NCBI GenBank assembly: GCA_037127315.1
Contig: JBBBDQ010001155.1
Span: forward strand, 1,280,501-1,344,500
DNA length: 64,000 bases
Reading direction: 5' to 3'
Source of the DNA: Ascarosepion bandense
Taxonomy: Eukaryota; Mollusca; Cephalopoda; Sepiida; Sepiidae
The first letter of the stretch is position 1; every line of letters begins with the position of its first letter. Made by a program: the position numbers and the translations under genes. The notes beneath the pieces were generated by a model. The model ran no database searches and was not told the origin of the DNA. It saw only the letters and a program-made list of their open reading frames with translations. Below are positions 24,516-40,422 of the stretch, piece after piece.

Positions 24516-26455
24516 AATAAAGTCTGCTTTTAATAACTTTATCTTGTTTTTATTGGTAATTCTGTTTTATAGTTTAACTATAATTTTATAGTTTAATTCT
24601 GTTTTATAGTTTGACTTATCATCAATTCTCTTTAATTTACATCTCCTTTTCTTTTTTGACAATTAATTTCAACATGTCTCTGCTTCTTCAGGTTATACTT
24701 AACTTTTATACCACTAAAATATTGTCTAAAGGGATTTCTGTTTTTGTATTTTCCCCACTATGATTCCCCTACTTTAAATGCCATTGTTCTTGCAATATAT
24801 TTTGCTTGCTTTCGAAGTTTGGCATCAGTTTTAATATGATGCTTTTAAAGCAAGCAAAACAAATTTTCTAGTGGAAAAACTCATAGTAAAATCAGTAGAT
24901 ATTTGATTCAGTCCAAATATTTTGAAATATAAATATAAGGGTTCAGTCTGTGCTCTAAAAATGAACCAGAATTTTCTTGCACACTAGTGTTGTAACCCTA
25001 AAAGGTTACGATGTGAGTAATCACTAAAACGGAGGTTGGGAATAATAGTATATCAACAAATACAAGATTTGCACGCTGTGTCAAGTGCATACACTACTAG
25101 TGAACTGCTAGTCAGTGTAATCCCTCTCCTCTTCTCCAATAGTGTCCACATATTTAAGAGGATAAGCATATTCCATTCCTGTATATAGGTAGGTATACAA
25201 CAAGTAGCAATACAAAAGAATGTAAATATATGTCAATTTTAACTGTACCAAGTGGGAATCTTACTTACTGGAAGTTGAGATATAATTCTCAGCATCCAGA
25301 TGAAGGAGTAGTTAAAAAAATGCTTGACATCAACAAATTGTTATTAAATTAATAAGCATTTAAAGAGATAATAGATGCAATACGGGCCTACAAGAAAAGT
25401 GGATGTTGTTCTCCAGCTGAAATATAGCGGGTAAAATAAAAACTAAGGTTCATGATGAGGAAATACTGATCATTAAACAAAAAAACAAAACCTAGCACAA
25501 ATGTGCAGTATCAGTTTGTTCAGAGGAACACTTTCACAAGACAGACTAACAAAGATCTGAAGCGAGTAAATTGGGGGAATCAATATAAAGATGAATAGTT
25601 TCAACAGTTTGAGACTGAGATGTTTGTGGTAATCAATAGTAAGTTCAAACATATAAGAGGCTGAGCTTACAAACTTGTAGGTTTGGAAATGTCACCTAAT
25701 AGTTCCAGTATGTCTCAAATTTGAAACTTATAATTAAATGACAAATTTATTGGCCAAACATACAAAAGAAAATATGAATCTTGAAGTGCAACAATCAAAA
25801 ATTCAGTTTCAGCATTTACAAAAATAAATTTTCTTTTTTACTAGACAGATGGGCAGAGCCATCTAGAACATGGCTCGGCACAACTGAAATCCAAATTAAT
25901 CGCCACACTTAACTGTGCTCACATCTACTGTTTTGTTTAATGTTATAATGTCAACACCTCAGATATTGTGGGCTAACATAATAAAATAAGAGGCATTATT
26001 TTTAGAGATCTTTTGCATATATAATTTTCTCTTACATGCATATTAAATATCAAAACTTTCCATAATTACTAAAAGAATAAATGCTTCAACTATAGAAAAT
26101 ATATGTAAAGGAACTTATTTAATTTGGGGGTTTTGACTAATTAAATTGTAAGCACATTTCCAGCAAAAATAAATAATTCTGAAATTTTATAAAGTCATGA
26201 ATTTACTATTGTGGTAACTTTGTTTAAGACAAACTACTAAAGGCACTGATTTAAATCTGCATTCAAATCTTACTGGGGGCCATTTTGTTGCATTTATTTA
26301 CATGTTTCATAGAGAGGAATAAACACTAAAATGTGTTCAAAAGTCTTTGTTAAAAATAACTACTATTTCAACATTGGATAAAAAAATAAGGAACAAAAGT
26401 TATGAAATAATCATGAAATCAAATAATGTCGAGGATGTAAAAAAATTGTACTTAC
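24516..26455. other. Downstream (minus-strand) intron or flank of the peptidase gene
   Basis: Follows the splice donor at 26455. The expected next exon, with the GHExTH zinc site, was looked for and not seen here or further left. Sequence is AT-rich with no repeat family recognised. Confidence 0.35.
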
Positions 26456-26667
26456 TTAGGATAATTTTTGTCATAGAAAGGTGCCTGTAGAATTCCTGCT
26501 GGAAAAACGATCTCATTTTTGGATGTTGTGTAGTAAGCATTGACTGTGGGTGGCGTCATTGCCCAGATCTTCTTAGGAGGTTTACGGAGTTTCTCCAAAT
26601 CAACAATCAATGTGAATTCAATTTCACGGACATTATTCCAGAAATATTCAGACTCATTAATCTTTAG
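26456..26667 (-). CDS. M13 zinc metallopeptidase, internal exon (NAYY / KNEIVFPAGILQ)
   Basis: Reads from acceptor TTTTGTAG (AG at 26669-26668) to donor GTAAGTAC (GT at 26455-26454). The 212 bases encode 70 full codons plus two bases, starting LKINESEYFW, passing LRKPPKKIWAMTPPTVNAYY and ending TSKNEIVFPAGILQAP then FYDKNYPK. These are hallmark stretches of the neprilysin/endothelin-converting-enzyme family: NAYY is the substrate-backbone-binding motif, and the next family block is GGIG followed by the HExxH zinc helix. The entry phase (0) agrees with the preceding exon. The exon has no stops or frameshifts and looks functional. The protein would be a type II membrane or secreted peptidase that trims small peptides. 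Confidence 0.95.
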
Positions 26668-26802
26668 CTACAAAATTTAAAAAAAAAAAAGTAATAAAAA
26701 GAAAATATTAGTAAATATAATTTCATCAAACATTGAAAACAATTTCTCATACTTTTTTTTTTGAAAAATGAAAATCTTCTCATTTTGTAATCAGTACAAA
26801 AA

Positions 26803-26811
<9 letters not shown>

Positions 26812-26841
<30 letters not shown>
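26812..26841. repeat. (TA)n microsatellite
   Basis: About 15 TA repeats after an A-run, inside the intron close to the acceptor of the next exon. Confidence 0.9.
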
Positions 26842-26846
<5 letters not shown>

Positions 26847-27119
26847 TTCCATCCTGACTTTTAATTTTTAATTCTTTTCGTTAACAAATATTAACAGCTA
26901 ATCAAAAACAGCCTTGATAAGTCTTTGATTTTTGGACTAGTAAACTCTTTAACTGTTATAATGGAATATCCCAGCACCCTCTATGAACACTATGTTGGAC
27001 TAAGTCTATCATGAATAAATGAGCAAGAGCATTTTTACTAGTAAATCTTGCTTATGGATTAAAACCTGGTAGTACTATTCTCATCCATAATAATTATTGT
27101 GCTGAATAAACCTTTTCTT

Positions 27120-28085
27120 CTATTGCGCCTGGTTTGGTAATCTTTCCACTCAGATTTAAACTTTGTTAAATTGTACTCTTGTCACAGATACAACACTAAT
27201 CCTCTGTGAAAATCCTAGGTATTTAAATTTGATTTACTGGTTTGGTTTTGTTATCTCCAACTTTGTATTTTCAAGTTGGGCTGTTTCTTTAGTTAGCAAC
27301 CATACATTCTTTATTCTTGCAATTGATATTTAGTTCTCTCTTCTCCCTTTCCTACACTATTTTCTCTAGTTCTTGTAGTTTCCTTTCTTTGTCTGCTATC
27401 AACACTGCTATCTGCATACCTTATGTTGCTTTAATTACGGCCATCAATAATGAATCAATGTAGGACTTCTAGTTTTTTCAGAATCATCTCACTGTATAGG
27501 GTGAAGAAGTCCAGTGAGAAGACACATCCTTGCCTTACACTCTTTTTCTTTTGTATATCTGTTGAACTCATTTTCTATCCAGATGCAGGTGGTTTGCTGC
27601 CAGTATAGGTTTTAGATCAAATATCTTTCCCCAATGAATTGAGCTTATCTAGCAGTTCCAACAATTCTTTGTTACATAATTTCTCAAATGCTTATGCATA
27701 GTCCATAACATGCAAAACATGTGCACATCTTTCTGCATTTTTATTGCTCTTTCTGTTATTATTCTGAGCATAAGTACTGCATTCCTTGCCTTTAATGAAC
27801 CCATACAGATTTTGTCCTATTTGCGACTTAGTTCTACTGCACACAGTCTTCATCAGATTTTGGATGATAAGTTTTGTTATATAGCTCATTAAGTTGATTG
27901 TCCAAATGAGTTCACATTTGTTTGCACCTGGCTTCTTTGGCAGTGCTATGAAAATGGATCTACTTCGATCTTCCAGTATATCACCACTGTTGTATATTAA
28001 AAAGAAAAGACTTATAACAGATAAAAACAAATTACTAAACACTGAGGATATCTTAAATGTTAGTAAACTGATACCCAATATTCCA
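27120..28085 (-). pseudogene. RTE-like LINE remnant inside the peptidase intron
   Basis: Minus strand, same family as 1-2110. From 28078 to 27692 is an RT N-terminal part with IFIALPKKPGANKCELIWTI, NLMSYITKLIIQNLMK and IGQNLYGFIKGKECSTYAQN. Further along (about 27420-27300) are fragments of the segment after the active site, with ERKLQELEKIV and INCKNKECMV. Stops and frameshifts throughout. It lies in the same orientation as the host gene. Confidence 0.75.
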
Positions 28086-29046
28086 AGCTAGTTCTTTCAG
28101 TTGTAGCTTTTAAGCAAAAAGATTGAATTAACCGTTTCAATTAACCTCCTATGAAAGAATCATTTTTCAACTCAAAATTATTTCTGTGACTGTTAATGTT
28201 TCCTCTACTGCCCCACATATAATGTCCACAATAAGATCTCTTCCCAAGAGAAAAAAATCTTGAATTGTCATGTCATTATTTTATATAAAATATTTCGTAT
28301 TTGATTATAAATCTGTTCTGTTCTGATTTTAAGCTTAAAAAACTGTTTGCGTATGTTTTTATTCTAAGAAAATACAACCCATTCAATTTGGAGGAATCAT
28401 GAACATTAGAGTAAATAAGTTTCCCTAAAAGGATGATTCAAATAAAAAATCTCAATGCAGGGAAAAAAAATTTAATGAAAATGATCTAATATACGTTAAG
28501 TAATTTGAACTACTGTTCTTATTTTGATTGTTATAAATTTTGATTATAGACCTAATATTCTGACCAAGTAGCTCTTTCATCATCAAAATAAACAAATATC
28601 AAAGATGTCTTAATTTTGTTCAATCTATAACAATAATTAGAAAATAATGTAATAGAAAAACATAATTCTAACATATAGAAGTTGATAAATTGTGATTGGA
28701 AAGCCTTAAAGTATATAAAATCAAATTAGTTTTTTTTTTTTATCTGTTTCTTGACCAATGTAAAATGAATCATCACATTAAAGAGGGAGAAGTAAAAGTT
28801 TTTGTCTATAACTTTTCACATAAGAAATGTCAAATCAAAATCTCATTATTTTATTTATTTATTTTTTTTTGTGAGAAAAACATAAAATGTATTTTTATAA
28901 CAAATGCAGACTTTCCAAGCTTAAATATAAAAAAAGTAACTTATATTTTATTGGATTCAATTTTTATCTGGAACATTTAACTGATTAGAAATAAATTTAT
29001 TGTTAAAAAAGAAAATCAGAAAAAAAAAAATAGGAATAAAACTTAC

Positions 29047-29124
29047 CCTAGCATATATTTTATTCAATTTCTTTGGATCCATAATGTTGGCCGGGAAACC
29101 AATTTTATCAACAATAGCATTGGC
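29047..29124 (-). CDS. M13 zinc metallopeptidase, 78-bp internal exon
   Basis: Acceptor TTTCCAG (AG at 29126-29125) and donor GTAAGT (from 29046) bound 26 codons, phase 0 at both ends: ANAIVDKIGFPANIMDP then KKLNKIYAR. The family has a K/A-DAI-x-IG-(Y/F)-P-x-(F/I)-IMDPxxL segment exactly here, between the WMDxxTRKAA helix and the variable stretch before NAYY. Joined to its neighbours the frame stays open. Confidence 0.95.
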
Positions 29125-30190
29125 CTGGAAAGAAATATCAACACATTACTACTGTTTGTTTTTAGATGTTATGATTGGAAAAAAAATATATTGATATAAG
29201 TGGATCAAGTTGGGTTTGTTTTTTTTTGTGGGCGGTAGAAAAAAAAGGAAAAAAGAAATTTTCATAAAATTCATTTAAAGTAAATTTGTAATCAATGCAC
29301 AAAAGAAACATCCATCAAATAACCAATGACTTCATTGGAAACAAAACAAGAAAAACTTTGCATTTTCCTTCAATGTGCACAAAACATATAGAATTTAAAA
29401 AGAAAGAGAGGGAGAAAGAAAACCATAATGCATGTTGCTTTCTTTCTTAAATTATACAAATTGTTTTTAAAGAATCACAAAGACGTGAAAACAATTGCTT
29501 TTCATTAAACTCAAATGGTTTCAAATTTGAAATAGAATATTCAGTCTTCATACTTTGTTTGGCATCAATTGAAAGAAAATAGTTGTATTAAGTTTCATTT
29601 GTATTTGTCTTCTTTTTGTTGGATTTATTAATTTGAGGTTAGAAACATTAAAATATCAATAATATATGCTACGAAATATAGTGGTGTCAAATTTCAATAA
29701 AACAAGACTGATTATCAATGTTTTAATTCAATCTATAAACAACACCAGTTATGGAAACATCTTGCACAATTATGAAAGAAAATAGAAATAAGAAAATTGA
29801 TTTTTAATTCTGTAAACAAAACAAGTCCTATAATTCCCAATCAATTTCAAACCTAAGAATTTCATAAATAAGGGATAAAATATCTAAATAAAAGTTTAAA
29901 ATCCCATATTTCAGCAACCCTTTTGCACCCAGACAAAATCAACTGCAAATACCAGAAAATAAAAATAGATCAACTTATACAAATTAAGTATAGATTCAAG
30001 TGTTTTTGAGTTTAATTCAGCTTAAAAGTTTAAAAATCCATTTCAATTAGTTTTTATAGTTCCATTTATTTCTATAGGATTTTCAAGTTTAAAAGATTGA
30101 ACAATTTAACCAATGACTGAATTAAAATACACTTTTTATAACAGCAACAACAAGGAAATAATCAAGTAAAACAAAAATTGAAAGCCTTAC
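29125..30190 (-). other. Peptidase intron, 1.07 kb
   Basis: Between donor GTAAGG (from 30190) and acceptor CAG (29125). AT-rich; no repeat family or gene recognised. Confidence 0.85.
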
Positions 30191-30289
30191 CTTATCAATT
30201 GCAGCTTTTCGCGTTTCATCATCCATCCAAGACAAGTATGGAAGATTCTTTTTAAAAGCCATTTTAATTTTGTTCACCATTAGTTCAGC
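30191..30289 (-). CDS. M13 zinc metallopeptidase, 99-bp internal exon (WMDxxTRKAA)
   Basis: Acceptor AATTTCAG (AG at 30291-30290) and donor GTAAGG (GT at 30190-30189) bound 33 codons, phase 0 at both ends: AELMVNKIKMAFKKNLPYLS then WMDDETRKAAIDK. WMDxxTRxxAxxK is a conserved helix of M13 peptidases just upstream of the xAxxxxIGYP segment that the next exon encodes. No internal stops. The preceding exon lies 32.9 kb away at 63220. Confidence 0.95.
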
Positions 30290-30595
30290 CTGAAATTAAA
30301 AGTTACTACTAAATTTCAAAACAAATTTTTAAAAACAGTCATTACTCCAAATATTTTAATGACCAAATCATCTTAGAAATAATGAAAATCCTGAAGCTTG
30401 ACAAAAGTATTTGATAAATTGAAACAACTGATAGACTCTTATTTTTTTTTTATCTTCACAATGTTCAATTGCATCTACTAAAGTTTGAGTTTTGTTTTTC
30501 CTTCAAAAATTTGTTATGGTAATAATTTTTTCTTCAAAAATGTATATTTTTCTATAAAAGTCTATTTATATATATATATATTTCTATAAGGGTCT

Positions 30596-30800
30596 ATTTT
30601 TATACTTTCATAGTGTTTTGACCCCAGTTTAGGGGGGGTTAACTATTTGCCCATAGTTGGGACCCTAGCAGGTGTTACCACTCCAGGTTAGGGTGAACCT
30701 GAGAACAACAGCAATCAAGAGGTAGTTCCATGCTCCTCACAACCTCCCAATCCGAGGCCTTACTGCCGGATACAGTTTACTGTCATGCTCAGGACCAGCA
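30596..30800 (-). repeat. Unclassified interspersed repeat, partner of 13116-13300
   Basis: The minus-strand reading repeats the 13.1-kb block, including AAGGCCTCGGATTGGGAGG, ACCCTAACCTGGAGTGG and AAATAGTTAACC, with moderate divergence. It sits just before the Penelope-like element in opposite orientation. Confidence 0.65.
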
Positions 30801-30879
30801 TCTACTAGAATAAGAGCAAATTTAAGAGATGTTTAGACAGTCAAAAAGAAATTTGAAATTTGTCTACTTCTGTGTTCAG

Positions 30880-33480
30880 GTAGTATTTACATTATTTACA
30901 CTGTTCAGACTGTTGACTTGTCTCTGTAGGCTTGGCACTGAGACTTGTTGTCAATTCAAGGAGAGTCAGTCTGATTGCAGAAAAAGTGAGACACACCTTG
31001 GTCCGTGAATAAATCTAGTAGAACCGATGAATGAAACAAAAATTACAGTCTGATATCTCCCAGAGGCTTGAGGCTTTCCTCAACAGAATCACTGATGGAG
31101 AAGACCGAAAAAGGATCCAGCACAAGCTAGAAAAGTCCTTCAGGCAAAAAATTTGAATGCAAGAATGCAGTCAAGGTCCTACAAGTACAGAAATTAAATA
31201 GATTAAAAAGACTGAAGGTGGCACATGATGCCCATCCCACTCCCACAAGGCAGTTGGCAACATCAGTCAACATCAGCCAAATGCCTTTGAAGAGTCAGTG
31301 CTGAACAAGGGTCTCAACTTTGCAACAACCATCAAGCGGATCCCATACTTGGACATCATTGCCTGAATTGAAGATATAGCCTTGAACAACCCAGATGAGC
31401 TAAAATAGAAAGCAAAACGGACACTGAAGAAAGCAAAGCTGCTCAAATCAAGCATCACAAAAAAGGAGGGGCTGGCAATTAAGAACCTACAGAGGAATGA
31501 AAACATCATTATTCTACCAGCTGACAAAGGCAATGCAACTGCAGTGATGGACAAAATAGAATACACAGAGAAACTGAAAGACTTCATTAGAATTGGGAAC
31601 TATAGCAAAGTAAAGAAAAACCCTACATTGAAAACAGAATGACAGCTGTTGCAGATCTTAATCAAGAACCTGTATCACTTCCAGCCTAAGACCTACAGGC
31701 AGCTGTCTCAACGCTACAACAAGCTACCTCACATGTACAGTCTACCCAAGATTTACAAAGACAGTATTCTGCTCTGACTGATTGTTAGCAGGCTCTGTGT
31801 GCCACCCTCTGATTTGCTTTCTTGTGAACATAGTTGATCGACTGATAGGAAAGTCACGTTCATATGTTCAAAGCTCTACTCATTTCATGGAACTAATCAA
31901 AGATGCTCCAATTCTATGGTGAACCTGTTCACCAAGGTACCCACAGTAGAGGTACTATCAGAGACAGACTAGCCTTGGATTCATCCCTATGAAAATGTAC
32001 CAGTATACCACTTGATAACCTGATGGAGATGTAAAGTTTCTGCACACAAATAACACTTTGGCAGCATGAGGGCTTAACAATGTGCTTGTCATTATCACCA
32101 TCATTAGTTAACATAAATTAAATACTTTGAAGAGATGGCTTTACTAGCTGCTCATTTTAATACTAACTCCATGGCTGAGATATGTTGATGACATCTTTAT
32201 ACACTAGCCATACCAGGAAGAAATCCAGACACTACTGGACCAATTGAACTCAATAAGATCATCGATACAGTTCACAATGAAACAGAGAATGACAACAAAC
32301 TGGCATTTCTGGATGTACTAATATTTTGAACAGAGAGTGGGTTCATGGCATCCATATACCACAAGACAACATTCACTGGACAATACCTCAACTTCAACTA
32401 CTACCACCCATACAATGTAAAGAGAGGGATTGTCTGCTGCTTGCAACATCGAGTAAAAGTCATAAGTGGTGACACAGAGACATATGAACAAGAAATGGTC
32501 GGTATAAGCAGTACCCTACAATGTAACAACAACCCAGGATACATGAGAACAGCTTCAACAAATGTGAAAAGGAGGGTGCATGATAACAACTCTCAGAAAA
32601 TAGCCTTAGTCTGTTTACCCTGTGTGAAGGGGTTACTGGAGAAAATACAAAGTATCTGTTGTTCATATAACAGGACACCCTTCAAAAGTGGTTCTAAACT
32701 TTGCCGATATCTCTCTGGAGTACGACCTCCAATAGGGGAGAACATGACTAAGAACTGTGTGTACACTATTCCATGTAACTGTAGAAAGAAATATAAAGGA
32801 GAAATAAAATGTCTTCTTAAGGTAAGGCAGCAAGAACATTAGAAGGCAGTAACATAAGGAGAAATAGAAAATTCAGGCATAGCTGATCACATACAGAGAG
32901 AAAAAGTGGATCACCACCTCCTGTGGTAGGAAGTTGAAATAATTGTTAGAGAACACCATTAAAAACTACATAAACTTAAGGAATCAGCACATATGCTAGG
33001 CCACAAAGATTTCCTGAGCTGACCAAGCATAGAAATGAAAACAGTATGCCAACCAGTAATACAGAGTGTGAGAGAATATCATTAACTTCAAAGACAACAA
33101 TATGATCTCCGATAAAAAAAATGGTTACTGAGAAATTAGGTTTATAAGTCCTAGAAATTCATATGCTGATGTCCTCAAAGACATATGGCCCAGTGGATAT
33201 AGGCGTTGGTTAATTCTAGTGACTTGACCTAAAGAGTTATAAGTTCAGTGAGTTCTGTGGTGAACAAATAATTTAGACAGTTGAGTTAAAGGGAGATAAC
33301 TACAGGGCATCTGAAACTAGCATGGCACATGGAATGAAAATTATGTACCCAGTGATTGAAATAAAGGGTTCAGTTCAAAATTCCTAGCACCCAAATAAGG
33401 CCAGAGCATACAACAGCCAAAATGTCATAAACATAGCAATAAAGATGAGGACAACAGTTTGAACAGTGTAAATAATAGAA
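30880..33480 (+). pseudogene. Penelope-like element with RT and GIY-YIG remnants
   Basis: In order on the plus strand: an N-terminal coiled region (GEDRKRIQHKLEKSFRQK, about 31095-31150); PADKGNATAVMD (about 31516-31555), a Penelope hallmark near the RT start; LPHMYSLPKIYKDS (about 31725-31765), the YGxPKxHK motif; the active site RYVDDIF (32178-32198); FTGQYLNFNYYHPYNVKRGI (about 32370-32430); and a GIY-YIG start VYTIPCNCRKKYKGE with LKVRQQEH (32758-32842). The last 165 codons (32345-32842) are open, the rest is frameshifted. The 3' terminal block is 33180-33480; a short inverted match to its end (ATTTACACTGTTCAGACTGT, about 30891-30910) lies on the 5' side. Confidence 0.88.
33180..33480 (+). 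repeat. Penelope-type terminal repeat
   Basis: Contains TGGCCCAGTGGATATAGG, a GTGACTTGACC stretch, TCAGTTCAAAATTCCTAGCA, GGCCAGAGCATACAACAGCC, AAATGTCATAAACATAGCAA and AATAAAGATGAGGACAACAG. Homologous blocks occur at 51145-51440 (plus), 15235-15545 (minus) and, partly, at 2.6 and 16.1 kb. The first 40 bases resemble a tRNA A box (TGGCCCAGTGG), so a tRNA-derived SINE origin of this part is an alternative. Confidence 0.65.
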
Positions 33481-33911
33481 CCTTAAAACTAAGAAATTCC
33501 TGTAAACAATATGGTAAGCTTTGTTTTCAATAATATACTAAAAAGAAAAGATGAAGATAATAGTTACATTTTCAGAACTGCTATTTTTAGCATAACGTTT
33601 TATTCGTTATATTTTGTCAAAATATTTATATTAAAATATTGCAGGTGAAAAGTCATAAGAGACTATAAGTAAATACTTATCTGAACGGTTTCATAAACAC
33701 TTCTGCAGGTTTTGTTTTTGGCTTAGATAAAGGTGGCAACTATTATTAATAACCCTGTTATCTAATACTTCAGTGGTGAAATAACTAGCTGGTTACTTTC
33801 ACTACATTAAAAACTATGCTGCTATAGTTTCATTACCATCATTCAGACACTTCAGAGTTTTCTCCAGTATTGATATGCAGCTTAATTAACCAATGTGACC
33901 CAAAATAGAAG

Positions 33912-33914
<3 letters not shown>
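33481..33914. other. Unassigned intron sequence
   Basis: No feature recognised. Confidence 0.3.
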
Positions 33915-37054
<3,140 letters not shown>

Positions 37055-38430
37055 TTAATAAGAACTGTCACTTTCTAGAAGATTCTTGCATGGGTATATT
37101 CATTAAAACTTTAATCTTAACAGCTTCAAGTCAATAGTCATCTCTCCTGTCTATCCTTATGATGTTCACTTCTTGTCCTCTTTAAAACTTTAACATTGAC
37201 ATTTTCATGTCAAGGGCCAATAGTCATCTCTTGTCCTCTTTAAAACATTAGTCTTGACATCTTCACATCAAGGGTCAATAGTCATCTATCCTCTTTATCC
37301 TTATGATCTTCACTTCTTACCCACTTTAAAACTTTGACATTTTCCTGTCATGGGTCACTAGTCAGCTATCATCTTCATCCTTATGATCTTTATTTCTTAC
37401 CCTCTTTAAAACTTTAAACTTCACATCTTTACATCAAGGGTTAATAATCATCTCTCCTTTTTATCATGATCTCCACTTCTTACCCTCTTTAAAAGTTTAA
37501 TCTTAACATCTTTAAGTCAAGGGTCATAAGTCATCTATCCTCTTCATCCTTATGATCTTCACTTCTTACCCTCTTTAAAACTTTAATCTTGGCATCTTCA
37601 TGTCAAGGATCAGTAGTGATCTATCCTCTTTATTGTCATGATCTCCATTTCTTACCCTCTTTAAAATTTTAATCTTGACATCTTTAAGTCAAGGGTCATA
37701 AGTCATCTATCCTCTTCATCCTTATGATCTTCACTTCTTACCCTCTTTAAAACTTTAATCTTGGCATCTTCATGTCAAGGATCAGTAGTGATCTATCCTC
37801 TTTGTCATGATCTCCATTTCTTACCCTCTTTAAAATTTTAATCTTGACATCTTGAAGTCAAGGGTCATAAGTCATCTATCCTCTTCATCCTTATGATCTT
37901 CACTTCTTACCCTCTTTAAAACTTTAATCTTGGCATCTTCATGTCAAGGATCAGTAGTGATCTATCCTCTTTATTGTCATGATCTCCATTTCTTACCCTC
38001 TTTAAAATTTTAATCTTGACATCTTGAAGTCAAGGGTCATAAGTCATCTATCCTCTTCATCCTTATGATCTTCACTTCTTACCCTCTTTAAAACTTTAAT
38101 CTTGGCATCTTCATGTCAAGGATCAGTAGTGATCTATCCTCTTTATTGTCATGATCTCCATTTCTTACCCTCTTTAAAATTTTCATCTTGACATCTTTAA
38201 GTCAAGGGTCAAAAGTCATCTATCCTCTTCATCCTTATGATCTTCACTTCTTACCCTCTTTAAAACTTTAATCTTGGCATCTTCATGTCAAGGATCAGTA
38301 GTGATCTATCCTCTTTGTCATGATCTCCATTTCTTACCCTCTTTAAAATTTTAATCTTGACATCTTTAAGTCAAGGGTCATAAGTCATCTATCCTCTTCA
38401 TCCTTATGATCTTCACTTCTTACCCTCTTC
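37055..38430. repeat. 86-bp repeat organised into 172-bp higher-order units
   Basis: Monomers of about 86 bp share CTTACCCTCTTTAAAA, CATCTT, GTCAAGGGTCA and ATCTATCCTCTT. The left part (37055-37560) is made of diverged monomers. From about 37560 a dimer repeats almost exactly: GGCATCTTCATGTCAAGGAT occurs at 37591, 37763, 37932, 38104 and 38276, so spacings are 172, 169, 172 and 172 bp, the short one missing three bases in CTTTATTGTC. The array stops within a monomer at about 38430. Confidence 0.95.
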
Positions 38431-40091
38431 TCTTACAAACATAACTCAAATACCATTAATCATTATCATTTTATTTTCTATTATTTTTTCATTTATCAGT
38501 CACTTCTTTTTTGTTATTGTTCTCTCCAACTTTCTTGTCAAATAGTTCTTTTAGTTTTCTTTAAAAAATTGTCATTAGTACAATGTCACCTGTGTAGTAT
38601 ATGTTGTTATGGTAATACTGACAGGTAATAAATCCTAAGTCTTAGAAATATCTTGCTGTACACTTGAAGAAATTATCATTGTCATGGGCATCTTTGCTAA
38701 AATTGCTTTCCATCAACAGGTAAACTATTAATTTTCAGTTGCGCTTAAAGATTGAATATCTTTTAAGTGTAAATCAAACCTGCGTAATATTATAAGAAAA
38801 CCTAAATACCACACGTAAATAAATATCTTCATGTATTCAATGAAGCATAAATGTATATGTCTTTCTGTACTTTTATTGTTCTGGCAGCTTTCTAATCATG
38901 AGAACTGCATTTCTTGATTCATTGTAGTGAATAATGTCATTTTTGGTTTCAATTCTGATTCATTAGAATTTACCAGGCAAAGAATCAGTTCCAAGGGAGT
39001 TGACCCCCTTTTCATCATATTATCTGATATTTGTGAGTTGTGAATTGCCATGATTTTTCATTACAGTAGTTAGTTACTTTCTGCATGGTAATTTTATCAA
39101 GACATCATCTTTAATTAGCTATCCAGTGATATTTGGTGTTCATCTGCCCTTTGATATAAACCTCTAATCCAAAGGGTAAATTTTGTCATATGCACATCAT
39201 ACTGCACTCTATTTTAAACTCTGAATTTCCTTCCTACTGAGTTGCTAGCTACACTTTTCTATTATTTTTTTCATGCATATTTAAAGTGATGTATCTGATT
39301 GAATTGCTAAAGAAAAGTAAAAGAAACAAAAAAGAAGGTTTGTACTATTTTACCTTCCTAGTTCCTATCATGACTACTGCAAGTACCCCAATATCAGTTA
39401 CAGGAGATATACTGACTATTCTACAAACTACTAAGTAAGATTTTTAAATAGGGTGCAATGTGATGTGCATATGACAAATTTCATCTGTTGGATTTGAGCT
39501 TTATATATTTTAGATCAGCATGATGAGACAATGGTCCCAAGGTCATAGGTTTTCTTTCAAGATTTCCCTTCCACTAGGTAGCTAGGTGAGGTGACTGTAG
39601 AGGTAAGCTGCTCCTTTAAAGAAATATTCCAACAGTGTAGTTGACATGGGCAGATTAAGGCTCTAAATTTCTGTTCACTTGAAAGAATTTGTAGCTTTAT
39701 GTATCAGAGAGATACTTAAATTCTCTTAACCCAAATCACTTTCCAAAATTTTATCAAATGATCACACATTAGAATACTTTAGAAAGAGTTCCTTGATTAG
39801 AAAAATAACTACTGCCACATTAACTCATGTGAGTCAATTTTTCTGTAGACATTTAGGTTTTTCAGGGAAGCATTACCAAATATGATTATTAATTTTGATA
39901 AGTAATATTTCTTCTTTCATCTTAATTTGTATTTAAAAATAAGTAAATGTAAATTTTTATGTCTCTTCCTATTTTCTGTCAATTAATGATTTTTGTTCTC
40001 TTGATTGTTTGCAAAATCTATTCATATATTTGGCATGAATTTACATGCTTTCTTATTTAACTCTCACCAATTCTTCATTCTACATTTAAAA

Positions 40092-40131
<40 letters not shown>

Positions 40132-40422
40132 ACACACACATCTAGTTAACTAAGAAACTTGCAGTTATATCTGTTGGAAATATGAAATGCACTAAATCCA
40201 TTTTCCCATCTAACTTAAAGATCCAGTTAATTCATTGTAACAAAAGTTTGTAGCTGAGCCATACAACTGTAATGATAACATTTCCACACTTACATTGTTA
40301 ATAAAAGTAGCCAAATGTTTTATTGCACCATTTGGATGAATGAAAAAGACTAGGAATAGAACATGGACACAAATAGAATGGGTTCTAACTCATTAATTAT
40401 GCAGAGATTGTATTAATGATTA
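38431..40422. other. AT-rich intron sequence without recognised genes
   Basis: Contains (TA)n followed by (CA)n at 40101-40140. No gene or transposon recognised. Confidence 0.3.

Larger units (their letters stand above)
26668..29046 (-). other. Peptidase intron, 2.38 kb
   Basis: Bounded by donor GTAAGT at 29046 and acceptor TAG at 26668. Contains a (TA)n run (26812-26841), an RTE-like LINE remnant (27120-28085) and otherwise AT-rich filler. Confidence 0.85.

Noticed and set aside
33180..33260. tRNA gene, because of the TGGCCCAGTGG A-box-like start
   Set aside because: No cloverleaf or B box with proper spacing could be made; it is part of a dispersed repeat.
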